Shown here: positions 1 through 5,040 of the stretch, piece by piece
Layout: each line of letters starts with the position of its first letter
Position numbering within the stretch: the stretch's first letter is position 1
Source: JBGCDD01 sp045105075
GTDB taxonomy: Bacteria > Pseudomonadota > Alphaproteobacteria > Rhodobacterales > Rhodobacteraceae
Assembly (NCBI GenBank): GCA_045105075.1
Contig: JBGCDD010000228.1
Location: 1 to 5,040, forward strand
Reading direction: 5' to 3'
Length of the DNA: 5,040 bases
Made by a program: the position numbers and the translations under genes
The notes under the pieces: model-generated
Seen by the model: the letters and a program-made list of their open reading frames with translations, nothing else
Database searches by the model: none
Told to the model about the DNA's origin: nothing

Positions 1-383
1 CCGCGCATATCATGCAGCGTATCGTCGCCATCTGCCCACCGGCGACCGCGTTTGATATGCGCAAAGGCCACATGAACGGTGGCACACAAATAGGCACATA
101 GCGCGCGCGCCTGCGCCTGGGCAAAAGCCCCCTGTGGCACACAGCCCGCCGCCGGATGGGTCGCCGCGATGTATTCCAAAATTGCCGGATTTTCGCTAAG
201 CGTCCCTTGCGGCGTTTTCAGAACCGGGATCCGACCTTTGGGGTTGATGTGCACAAAAGCAGGCGTGCGGTGCGCCCCATCCGGGATCGCGATCTCGACC
301 GTCTCAAACCGCGCGCCAACCTCAAGCAGCAAAATATGTGCGGCCAGCGCCGACGAGGCTTTGGAATAATAAAACGTCAGCAT
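1..383 (-). CDS. Glutathione S-transferase family protein (N-terminal part, runs off left edge)
   Basis: Reading the minus strand from the ATG at 383-381, an open frame of 127 full codons runs to the window edge without a stop. The first ~77 residues have the GST thioredoxin-like fold pattern: a beta strand (LTFYYSKASSA, with Ser10/Ser11 where the catalytic Ser/Tyr/Cys of GSTs lies), helix 1, then NPKGRIPVL (residues 47-55) with the conserved cis-proline Pro53. Next comes TLSENPAILEYIA (61-73), the glutathione-binding segment; the usual Glu-Ser pair is Glu64-Asn65 here. From ~residue 88 the alpha-helical C-terminal domain begins (ARALCAYLCATVHVAFAHIK). GSTs are usually 200-230 residues, so roughly 80-100 residues are missing beyond the edge. 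The start is supported by alignment to the usual GST N-terminus; the Shine-Dalgarno is weak (GGGG about 5 bases upstream). These are cytosolic enzymes that conjugate or reduce substrates with glutathione; the substrate cannot be told. It is divergent from the next gene. Confidence 0.9.
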   Translation of the reverse strand, partial: MLTFYYSKASSALAAHILLLEVGARFETVEIAIPDGAHRTPAFVHINPKGRIPVLKTPQGTLSENPAILEYIAATHPAAGCVPQGAFAQAQARALCAYLCATVHVAFAHIKRGRRWADGDDTLHDMR

Positions 384-685
384 GCGACCCCAACAAGGCG
401 CTGATCATAACGCCCGACCCCCTCAGCAGGGTCAGGATCACCAGCAGCCGGCGAAACGCAAAATGCGCCAGTCTGCGACACACCGCAAGACCCAGCTGTG
501 CGGCGATCAATCCAACCCGAACCGTAATATGCGCACGCTTTCGCACAACAGTCCCGAACCACAGGACAGAACACCTGAACCCATCGCGCATCGGTTTTTG
601 GCCAGCCTTGTGTGAACTAGAACACATACAGAGCCACAACCCGGGCCTAATTTTCTGCTCGCGGGCGGCCTATTCAGCCGATCCT

Positions 686-712
686 GCCTCTGCGCACACT
701 TGGCCTCTGCGC
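686..712. repeat. 10-bp direct repeat, 17-bp period
   Basis: GCCTCTGCGC occurs at 686-695 and again, identically, at 703-712. The two copies start 17 bases apart and lie 73-99 bases upstream of the RTX gene start. They could be paired binding sites for a regulator, or chance in GC-rich DNA. Confidence 0.45.
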
Positions 713-770
713 TGATTTTGAAGACCTGAAAATTGTAAAACCCGCGCGCTGGCACCAGCACGTTCTTTTT

Positions 771-777
771 AAAGGAG
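771..777 (+). promoter_or_regulatory. Ribosome binding site of the RTX/FG-GAP gene
   Basis: AAAGGAG lies 7 bases before the ATG at 785, an ideal Shine-Dalgarno match and spacing. It fixes the start of the 823-codon frame. Confidence 0.85.
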
Positions 778-784
778 CTTTCGA

Positions 785-3256
785 ATGAACCCGTTTTCCG
801 CATTGATCGATGTGTCCCAACTGACCGCAAATCAGGGCTTTATCGTTGAGGGCATCAACCCGAACTTCGCCAATGGCAGCCAATCGGGCAACGCGGTCAG
901 TTCGGCGGGTGACATCAACGGCGACGGCATCGATGACATCATCATTGGTGCAAAAGGCGCGGCCAGCCTGAGCGGCACCAACCAACAGCTGTTCGAGGCC
1001 GGCGAGGTCTATGTCGTTTTCGGCTCGACCCTTGGCTTTCCGCTCAACTTTGATCCGGCGACGTTGAACGGCACCAACGGGTTTCGCATTGTTGGCGGGC
1101 GCGAGGGGTTGGGCCTTGGCCAATCGGTCAGCTCGGCGGGCGATATCAACAATGACGGCTTTGACGATCTGCTGATCGGTTCCAGCGCCGAAGGCTTGGG
1201 CCAGAACGCGGAACCCGGCGAGGCCTTTGTGATCTTTGGCAGCAACTCCGGCTTTGATCCGGTCACCAGCATTTATGATTTCACCCTCGGTGAGGCGTTC
1301 CAGATCAACGACCCCAACCCCTCGATCCCCGGTCAATTGGGCCGGTCCGTGTCGGATATCGGCGACTTCAACGGCGACGGTTTCGACGACATTGCGATCG
1401 GCGAGGCCAAAGCCGGCAACCCGTTCACCGCCTCAACCGAAGACGGCGCGGTGCACATTGTCTTTGGCGGCCCAACCGCTGGCTTCCCGCTGGCCGCCAC
1501 GCCGTCGGGCTTTGCAAATTCCGTCACCTATTACGGGCCCCTGGTTGACGCGGGGTTGGGCTCCAGCGTCAGCGGCATCGGCGATTTCAACGGCGACGGG
1601 TTGGACGATCTCATCGCTGTCGCGCCCGGATCGCCATTTCGCACCCCAACCGAGATTTTTGCCACGGTGATTTACGGCACCGATACCATTCCCGCCAACG
1701 GCAACTTTGGCTTTGATCTGACCCAATTGCCGCAAAACGGATCTGCCGGGTTTGTCGTGCGCAACCTGTTTGATCCGGGCGCGAATGCCGCAAATGCAGG
1801 CGACGTGAATGGGGACGGGCTCGACGATTTCATCATCGGTGGACCCAACGCGCTGCAAGGGCGCGGCCTGGCCTATGTGGTTTACGGTGACGCAAATGCG
1901 CCGTTCAACCTCGACCCATCTGCGCTGAATGGCACCAACGGGTTCATAATCCAAGGCAGCCAGGCAGGCGGGTTTTTCGGCACCTCCGTGCACGCCGCAG
2001 GGGATGTGAACGCCGATGGGTTTGACGATGTGATCATCGGAGCCAGCGGCGCCAATCAGGGCGGCGCGGCCTATGTGGTTTTTGGCGGCACCACCGGCGG
2101 GCAGGCCCTGCTGAATGTCAGCACGTTAAACGGCACCAATGGCTTTGCCATCCAGGGCCTCAGCCCGTCTTCGCCCACCGCAAATGACGGCCTTGGTGCT
2201 TCGGTGACCGGCGGTGTCGATATCAACGGCGACGGGATTGACGACATCCTGATCGGTGCACCGGGCGCCACCAGCGCGCCGGGCGGCGTGTCCGACGTGA
2301 TGGCCGGACGCACCTATGTGATCTATGGCAAAGACACCGATGCCATGCCCGGCGGCGTCACTCTGGATGGCACAAACGCCGCCAATAACTTGCGCGGCAC
2401 CACCTTTGACGACACCATCAACGGGCGCGGCGGCAATGACACGATCAACGGGCTTGCGGGCAATGACGTTCTGTTGGGTCAGGGCGGCGCAGACACGATT
2501 CTGGGCGCGGGCGGGAATGACACGATCGACGGCGGCGCCGGGGCCGACAATCTGCGCGGCGGTGGTGGCGCCGATGAGATTCTGGGCGGCGACGCGGGCG
2601 ATCAGATTTTTGGCGGTGGCGGCGCGGACGATATCAACGGCAATGCCGGCAACGACCTGATCAATGGCGGAAACAGCAACGACACTTTGACGGGCGGCAG
2701 CGGGCGCGACACCATCAACGGCGGAAATGGCATCGACACAGTCGCGGGCGGGGCGGGCAACGATGTGCTGACGGGCGGCGCCGGCAACGACCAGCTCAGC
2801 GGCGGGGCCAACGCCGACACACTGCGCGGAAACGCCGGCAACGACACGCTGAACGGGGGCACGGGCCGGGATGTTCTGAACGGTGACGGCGGCAATGATG
2901 TGTTGATTGGCGGGATCGGCGCAGACACTTTGACCGGCAGTTTCGGCGCTGATCAGTTCCGGTTTTCCCAAGGCCACAGCGGCCCAAACACAGGCCAATT
3001 CGACACAATCACCGATTTCTCACGCGCACAGAACGACCGGATCAATCTGGCCAGCATCGATGGCGATCCAACCACCAACGGCAATCAGGCTTTGGTGTGG
3101 ATTGGCCAGAACTCGGCCTTTAGCGACGCCGGACAGGTGCGGTTTCAGACCGCCACCAACATGCTGGAAATCAACCTCGATCCCGATGGCGCCGTCGAAA
3201 TGCGCATTGAAATCCAAGGGTTCACCAACATCGGCGCCACGGATCTGATCTTGTAA
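785..3256 (+). CDS. Secreted FG-GAP beta-propeller / RTX calcium-binding protein, type I secretion substrate
   Basis: This 823-residue protein has three parts. Residues ~1-520 carry seven FG-GAP motifs with intact D-x-N-x-D-G-x-x-D calcium loops starting at Asp43, 120, 194, 267, 340, 407 and 479, spaced 67-77 residues. This matches a seven-bladed integrin-alpha-type propeller; LNGTNGF strands recur in several blades. Residues 531-728 are 22 consecutive RTX nonapeptides (GGxGxDxLx type), which form a calcium-bound parallel beta-roll. Residues ~729-823 form a C-terminal domain ending in DLIL, as in type I secretion substrates. There is no N-terminal signal peptide and no cysteine, and I count only three lysines, all in the propeller part; these fit export by an ABC/MFP/TolC-type system directly to the outside. 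No transporter genes lie in the window. The likely role is an extracellular adhesin or surface-layer-like protein, but no catalytic domain is visible and the ligand is unknown. The AAAGGAG site supports the start. Confidence 0.93.
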   Translation: MNPFSALIDVSQLTANQGFIVEGINPNFANGSQSGNAVSSAGDINGDGIDDIIIGAKGAASLSGTNQQLFEAGEVYVVFGSTLGFPLNFDPATLNGTNGFRIVGGREGLGLGQSVSSAGDINNDGFDDLLIGSSAEGLGQNAEPGEAFVIFGSNSGFDPVTSIYDFTLGEAFQINDPNPSIPGQLGRSVSDIGDFNGDGFDDIAIGEAKAGNPFTASTEDGAVHIVFGGPTAGFPLAATPSGFANSVTYYGPLVDAGLGSSVSGIGDFNGDGLDDLIAVAPGSPFRTPTEIFATVIYGTDTIPANGNFGFDLTQLPQNGSAGFVVRNLFDPGANAANAGDVNGDGLDDFIIGGPNALQGRGLAYVVYGDANAPFNLDPSALNGTNGFIIQGSQAGGFFGTSVHAAGDVNADGFDDVIIGASGANQGGAAYVVFGGTTGGQALLNVSTLNGTNGFAIQGLSPSSPTANDGLGASVTGGVDINGDGIDDILIGAPGATSAPGGVSDVMAGRTYVIYGKDTDAMPGGVTLDGTNAANNLRGTTFDDTINGRGGNDTINGLAGNDVLLGQGGADTILGAGGNDTIDGGAGADNLRGGGGADEILGGDAGDQIFGGGGADDINGNAGNDLINGGNSNDTLTGGSGRDTINGGNGIDTVAGGAGNDVLTGGAGNDQLSGGANADTLRGNAGNDTLNGGTGRDVLNGDGGNDVLIGGIGADTLTGSFGADQFRFSQGHSGPNTGQFDTITDFSRAQNDRINLASIDGDPTTNGNQALVWIGQNSAFSDAGQVRFQTATNMLEINLDPDGAVEMRIEIQGFTNIGATDLIL
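905..2242 (+). repeat. Seven FG-GAP (integrin-alpha-type) repeats encoding a beta-propeller
   Basis: Seven copies of the (A/I)GD(I/F/V)NGDGxDD(I/L)xIG pattern begin at residues 41, 118, 192, 265, 338, 405 and 477. All keep the Asp, Asn, Asp-Gly and Asp of the calcium loop. Copy 2 has Asn for the second Gly, copy 6 has Ala there, copy 4 ends in the diverged LIAVAP, and copy 7 begins GVD instead of GD. Confidence 0.92.
2375..2968 (+). repeat. RTX nonapeptide array, 22 units of 27 bp
   Basis: Residues 531-728 divide exactly into 22 nine-residue units with no insertion or deletion, for example GGNDTINGL, AGNDVLLGQ, GGADTILGA and AGNDVLTGG. The first two units (NAANNLRGT, TFDDTINGR) and the last (FGADQFRFS) are degenerate caps. 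This is the hemolysin-type calcium-binding repeat, which binds Ca2+ in its GGxGxD turns and folds after export. Confidence 0.95.
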
Positions 3257-3272
3257 CATCGCCGGCCAATCC

Positions 3273-3300
3273 GCACCGGGTGGCGGCGCCAAACCGGTGC
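3273..3300 (+). terminator. Possible weak terminator hairpin after the RTX gene
   Basis: GCACCGG (3273-3279) and CCGGTGC (3294-3300) are perfect 7-bp inverted repeats around a 14-base loop, starting 16 bases after the TAA. There is no T-run after the stem, so intrinsic termination is doubtful; it could be a 3'-end stabilising hairpin instead. Confidence 0.4.
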
Positions 3301-3346
3301 CCCGTCAACCTGTTTGCAATATATTTGCTTTATTCCACAGCTTCGT

Positions 3347-3374
3347 TTGGCTTTCGCGTCAGTTGCGCTATACT
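3347..3374 (+). promoter_or_regulatory. Candidate sigma-70 type promoter of the repeat-protein gene
   Basis: TTGGCT (3347-3352) and TATACT (3369-3374) are separated by 16 bases and resemble -35 (TTGACA) and -10 (TATAAT) hexamers. They follow an AT-rich stretch (3311-3335) that stands out from the GC-rich surroundings. A start near 3381 would give an untranslated leader of about 120 bases before the ATG at 3505, which holds two tiny ORFs and a stem-loop. Confidence 0.5.
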
Positions 3375-3381
3375 GTGACAG

Positions 3382-3417
3382 ATGACAAAACGTCGCGTCT
3401 GCCGTAACGGGTTCTAA
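3382..3417 (+). CDS. Possible 11-codon leader ORF
   Basis: ATG to TAA encodes MTKRRVCRNGF. It begins 7 bases after the candidate -10 box, so a transcript starting near 3381 would be nearly leaderless for this peptide. There is no Shine-Dalgarno. It may be chance; it is listed only because it ends 1 base before the next small ORF starts. Confidence 0.15.
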   Translation: MTKRRVCRNGF

Positions 3418-3418
3418 G

Positions 3419-3508
3419 ATGGTCCATAGGCAAAGCCTGCGACACAGTCTAACCGGACGTCCGCCAACCTTGGTGGGCCCGAAACCCAACTTGGCGGAGG
3501 CACTATGA
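3419..3508 (+). CDS. Possible 29-residue leader peptide overlapping the next gene's start (ATGA)
   Basis: A frame beginning MVHRQSLRHSLTG and ending PNLAEAL runs from the ATG at 3419 to the TGA at 3506-3508. That stop overlaps the ATG of the 345-codon gene as ATGA, the classic arrangement for translational coupling. Ribosomes translating it would pass through the stem at 3460-3498 and could expose the downstream Shine-Dalgarno. Its own ribosome binding site is poor, and the peptide matches no family I know. The overlap could be fortuitous. Confidence 0.3.
   Translation: MVHRQSLRHSLTGRPPTLVGPKPNLAEAL
3460..3498 (+). promoter_or_regulatory. Inverted repeat that could sequester the ribosome binding site
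   Basis: TCCGCCAA (3460-3467) and TTGGCGGA (3491-3498) are a perfect 8-bp inverted repeat with a 23-base loop. Inside the loop TGGG (3474-3477) can pair with CCCA (3485-3488). The 3' arm includes three bases of the GGAGG Shine-Dalgarno (3496-3500), so in mRNA the stem would partly hide it. It could act as an RNA thermometer or other translational switch; as DNA it could instead be an operator. Confidence 0.45.
3496..3500 (+). promoter_or_regulatory. Ribosome binding site of the repeat-protein gene
   Basis: GGAGG ends 4 bases before the ATG at 3505. The match is strong with slightly short spacing, and it is partly inside the 3460-3498 stem. It decides the start of the 345-codon frame. Confidence 0.75.
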
Positions 3509-4542
3509 CAAAGGTAATCACACGGTATTTTGACAGCGCGACGCGGGCCATTCAGGTCCGCAACGAGCTTGTCCAACAGCGCCGATTTTCCACGAAAATT
3601 GTGCGGCTTTATGACGATGCCAATGGCCTTGCTGACGCGCTTACCGCTGCAAATGTTGATGCGACCGCCGCAAAGACCTATGAAAAGCATGTCGCTAAGG
3701 GTGGCGCTGTCTTGCTGGTCAATGCCGGGTTCAAACCGCTGAGCGTCGCCAAAATCACCCGCGAAGTGACGGCCTTCATGGGGGCTGCGAACCTGGGCGA
3801 TATCGTTGAAGAAGTGTTTGTGCGCGACGAGATCAAGCCCGCAAGCAGCGTTCTGACCAACCACCCCAAGTTCCTGTCCCGCGAAAAAGACCCGTATGAG
3901 ACGAATCACTACATGGCGAATTGGCCGATCCCGCTGATCAGCCGCGCCAAGCCGTCGAACAACTCGATCTTCCCGCGCCATGCCCGTATGGCGGATTTCC
4001 CCATTCCGCTGACCGACCGGCGCAAGCCGTTCACAGGCTCGATTATTGGCCGTCACCAGCGCATGGCAAACTTTCCGATCCCGCTGCTGAGCAAACGCAA
4101 GCCCAACACCGCATCGATGTTTGAACGTCATGCGCGTATGGCGAATTTCCCGATCCCGCTGACCAGCAAGCGCAAGCCGTTCACCGGTTCGATTTTTGGC
4201 CGTCACCAGCGCATGGCAACGGTTCCATTCCCCCTGTTGATCAACGGCAAAACCGGCACAAACTCGCTGATGCCGGGCGGGCCGCGCATGGCGAACTTCC
4301 CGATTTCCCTGCTGAGCGGGCGCAAACCCAACACGGCGTCGATCTTTGGCCGTCACGCCCGCATGGCGAACTTCCCGATCTCGTTGACCAGCAAGCGCAA
4401 ACCGTTCACTGGTTCGGCCTTTTCGCGCCATGCCCGTATGGCTGACATGATCCTGCCGCTGGTGATGAAACGCTCGGAAGGTGGCTCAAAAGGCTTTACC
4501 ATGTCCGGCCTGTTTGGCCTGCCGACACTGATCCGCCGCTAA
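3505..4542 (+). CDS. Uncharacterised protein: stress-protein-like N-terminal domain plus tandem 25-residue basic repeats
   Basis: I do not recognise a named gene. The 345 residues split into two parts. Residues ~1-108 (VITRYFDSATRAIQVRNEL, then KIVRLYD, GGAVLLVNAG and IVEEVFVRDE) alternate strands and helices, in a way that recalls the ferredoxin-like YflT/general stress protein 17M domain; that assignment is by resemblance only. Residues 137-311 are seven head-to-tail 25-residue repeats, with consensus MANFPIPL(T/L)S(K/R)RKP followed by (F/N)T(G/A)SIFGRH(A/Q)R. Unit 5 is diverged and has lost the R-K-P and R-H residues; a decayed eighth unit (312-345) ends in LPTLIRR. There is no signal peptide, membrane segment or cysteine. 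The repeats are strongly basic and each contains a short hydrophobic FPIPL patch, so they could bind repeated partner sites, nucleic acid or a membrane surface; this is inference. The gene has its own promoter signal and leader, and faces cpdB. Confidence 0.9.
   Translation: MTKVITRYFDSATRAIQVRNELVQQRRFSTKIVRLYDDANGLADALTAANVDATAAKTYEKHVAKGGAVLLVNAGFKPLSVAKITREVTAFMGAANLGDIVEEVFVRDEIKPASSVLTNHPKFLSREKDPYETNHYMANWPIPLISRAKPSNNSIFPRHARMADFPIPLTDRRKPFTGSIIGRHQRMANFPIPLLSKRKPNTASMFERHARMANFPIPLTSKRKPFTGSIFGRHQRMATVPFPLLINGKTGTNSLMPGGPRMANFPISLLSGRKPNTASIFGRHARMANFPISLTSKRKPFTGSAFSRHARMADMILPLVMKRSEGGSKGFTMSGLFGLPTLIRR
3913..4437 (+). repeat. Seven 75-bp in-frame tandem repeats
   Basis: Units start at 3913, 3988, 4063, 4138, 4213, 4288 and 4363, each beginning with an ATG codon and exactly 75 bp long; a degenerate eighth starts at 4438. 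Two subtypes can be told: RKPFTGS (units 2, 4, 7) and RKPNTAS (units 3, 6), suggesting a 150-bp higher-order duplication. Units 3 and 6 differ at 9 synonymous and 4 amino-acid-changing codons; units 4 and 7 at 7 and 4. Confidence 0.95.
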
Positions 4543-4552
4543 CACGGTTTCC

Positions 4553-4581
4553 GCGCCGATCGTCAAACAAGCGATCGGCGC
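4553..4581 (+). terminator. Strong hairpin after the repeat-protein gene, probable terminator
   Basis: GCGCCGATCG (4553-4562) and CGATCGGCGC (4572-4581) form a perfect 10-bp stem with a 9-base loop, starting 11 bases after the stop codon. No clear T-run follows on the plus strand, so it is not a textbook intrinsic terminator, but stability and position between convergent genes argue for one. Being symmetric, it may serve both strands. Confidence 0.6.
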
Positions 4582-4593
4582 AGATGAAATGCT

Positions 4594-4625
4594 TGGGTCG
4601 CGGCCTGACGGTTGGCCCCGACCCA
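4594..4625 (-). terminator. Hairpin after cpdB, probable terminator
   Basis: TGGGTCG (4594-4600) pairs with CGACCCA (4619-4625). After a single C-C mismatch, GGCC (4602-4605) pairs with GGCC (4614-4617) around an 8-base loop. Read on the minus strand it begins 10 bases after the cpdB stop and is followed by AGCATTTCATC, a weak T-rich tail. Confidence 0.6.
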
Positions 4626-4635
4626 CACCCCAAAT

Positions 4636-5040
4636 TTACAGCGAAATGCGGAACCGGGCGAACCCATCCGGGCCATCTCCGGCCTCTTCGATCTGCAAAT
4701 CCACCTGATCCAGATAGGCTTTTGCTGCGGGCCCTGTGTCAAACAACACGGTGGTGCCGGGCATCGGCGCGAATGACCAATTGGCATCCGCGCGCGGGCT
4801 GATCGTGCCTTTTTCCACGATATAGCGCACGATCACATCGCGGTTGGTATCAGGGCCTTCAAACACAGTTGTGGCCGCCGACGCCCCCGGGAAATTGCCG
4901 CCGCCACCAGCGCGGTAATTGTTGGTCGCAATGATGAATTCGGCCGTCAGATCCAGCGGCGCGCCATTGTACATCAGGTTCACAATCCGGCTGGCCGAAG
5001 CATCAAGCAACGCGCCTTTGGGGTCATATTTCGACGGCTG
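4636..5040 (-). CDS. cpdB: 2',3'-cyclic-nucleotide 2'-phosphodiesterase/3'-nucleotidase, C-terminal part (runs off right edge)
   Basis: The minus-strand frame is open from the window edge to TAA at 4638-4636, giving 134 residues. It begins QPSKYDPKGALLDASASRI and continues into VNLMYNGAPLDLTAEFIIATNNYRAGGGGNFPG (across two conserved stretches). The ATNNYRAxGGG motif belongs to the C-terminal nucleotide-specificity (5_nucleotid_C) domain of CpdB-type enzymes; UshA-type 5'-nucleotidases have a different sequence there. The family is usually around 650 residues, so the metallophosphatase domain and signal peptide lie beyond the edge; a TTG at 5010 is internal, not the start. CpdB enzymes act in the periplasm, hydrolysing 2',3'-cyclic nucleotides and then 3'-nucleotides to nucleosides and phosphate, for scavenging. 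The gene converges on the repeat-protein gene, with two hairpins between. Confidence 0.88.
   Translation of the reverse strand, partial: QPSKYDPKGALLDASASRIVNLMYNGAPLDLTAEFIIATNNYRAGGGGNFPGASAATTVFEGPDTNRDVIVRYIVEKGTISPRADANWSFAPMPGTTVLFDTGPAAKAYLDQVDLQIEEAGDGPDGFARFRISL

Larger units (their letters stand above)
384..784. other. Intergenic region between divergent genes, no convincing gene
   Basis: About 400 bases separate the GST start from the RTX protein start. Open frames exist on both strands, but none has a good ribosome binding site or a recognisable product, and the longest ones run into the neighbouring genes in a different frame. The stretch should hold the promoters of both divergent genes, but I could not find a clear -35/-10 pair for either. 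It contains a 10-bp direct repeat (686-712), a short dyad GCTGG-CA-CCAGC (748-759) and the RTX gene's Shine-Dalgarno. Confidence 0.6.

Noticed and set aside
416..433. Short inverted repeat GACCC-CCTCAGCA-GGGTC upstream of the GST gene
   Set aside because: A 5-bp stem in GC-rich DNA is expected by chance; there is no T-run or promoter context.
322..639. A 105-codon minus-strand frame with a hydrophobic stretch, upstream of and overlapping the GST gene
   Set aside because: It enters the GST gene out of frame, has no good ribosome binding site and matches nothing I recognise.
338..715. A 125-codon plus-strand frame in the 384-784 gap
   Set aside because: It overlaps the GST gene antisense, and its composition looks like random translated GC-rich DNA.
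2126..2998. A 290-codon minus-strand open frame opposite the RTX array
   Set aside because: The periodic Ala/Val-rich product is the mirror of the 27-bp RTX repeat; the plus frame is clearly the coding one.
3314..3328. AT-rich near-palindrome TTGCAATATATTTGC as a possible operator or second promoter
   Set aside because: The arms are only 4 bp and no -10 box sits at the right distance; it most likely reflects the AT-rich region upstream of the promoter.
3145..4431. A 428-codon open frame on the minus strand opposite the repeat-protein gene
   Set aside because: It covers the antisense of the RTX gene end, the intergenic leader and nearly all of the repeat gene. The plus-strand frames have Shine-Dalgarno sites and domain signatures; the minus product is a repetitive R/Q-rich string that only mirrors the 75-bp repeats and GC-biased codon use.
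2375..4437. CRISPR-like array
   Set aside because: Both repeat tracts are in-frame protein repeats (27 and 75 bp) without unique spacers between conserved repeats.

Overview
The window looks like a chromosomal segment of an alphaproteobacterium, most likely a marine Rhodobacterales (Roseobacter-type) strain. This rests on the fairly GC-rich coding sequence, a glutathione S-transferase (GST) of a kind common in proteobacteria, a lysine-poor secreted RTX protein and a periplasmic nucleotidase. The taxon is inferred from style, not from a marker gene.

Layout from left to right. (1) Positions 1-383, minus strand: the N-terminal 127 codons of a GST-family protein, running off the left edge. (2) Positions 384-784: about 400 bases without a convincing gene, lying between the divergent starts of the GST gene and the next gene; it carries a 10-bp direct repeat. 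(3) Positions 785-3256, plus strand: an 823-residue, cysteine-free protein with seven FG-GAP/integrin-alpha-type calcium motifs (a predicted seven-bladed beta-propeller), 22 uninterrupted RTX nonapeptides and a C-terminal domain typical of type I secretion substrates. (4) Positions 3257-3504: an intergenic region with a weak hairpin, a plausible sigma-70 promoter, two very short leader ORFs, and an inverted repeat that would pair with the Shine-Dalgarno sequence of the next gene. (5) Positions 3505-4542, plus strand: a 345-residue protein of unknown function. Its N-terminal alpha/beta domain resembles general-stress (YflT/GSP17M-like) domains, and it is followed by seven tandem 25-residue basic repeats plus a decayed eighth. 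(6) Positions 4543-4635: two strong hairpins between convergent genes, probably terminators. (7) Positions 4636-5040, minus strand: the C-terminal 134 codons of a CpdB-like 2',3'-cyclic-nucleotide 2'-phosphodiesterase/3'-nucleotidase, running off the right edge.

The genes do not form an obvious operon or pathway. GST and the RTX gene are divergent, the RTX and repeat-protein genes are co-directional but separated by 248 bases with their own promoter signal, and the repeat-protein gene faces cpdB. The least-explained item is the repeat protein with its structured leader: a fixed 25-residue period, repeat units held by selection on the protein (mostly synonymous differences), and possible translational control by an RBS-sequestering stem and an ATGA-overlapping leader ORF.
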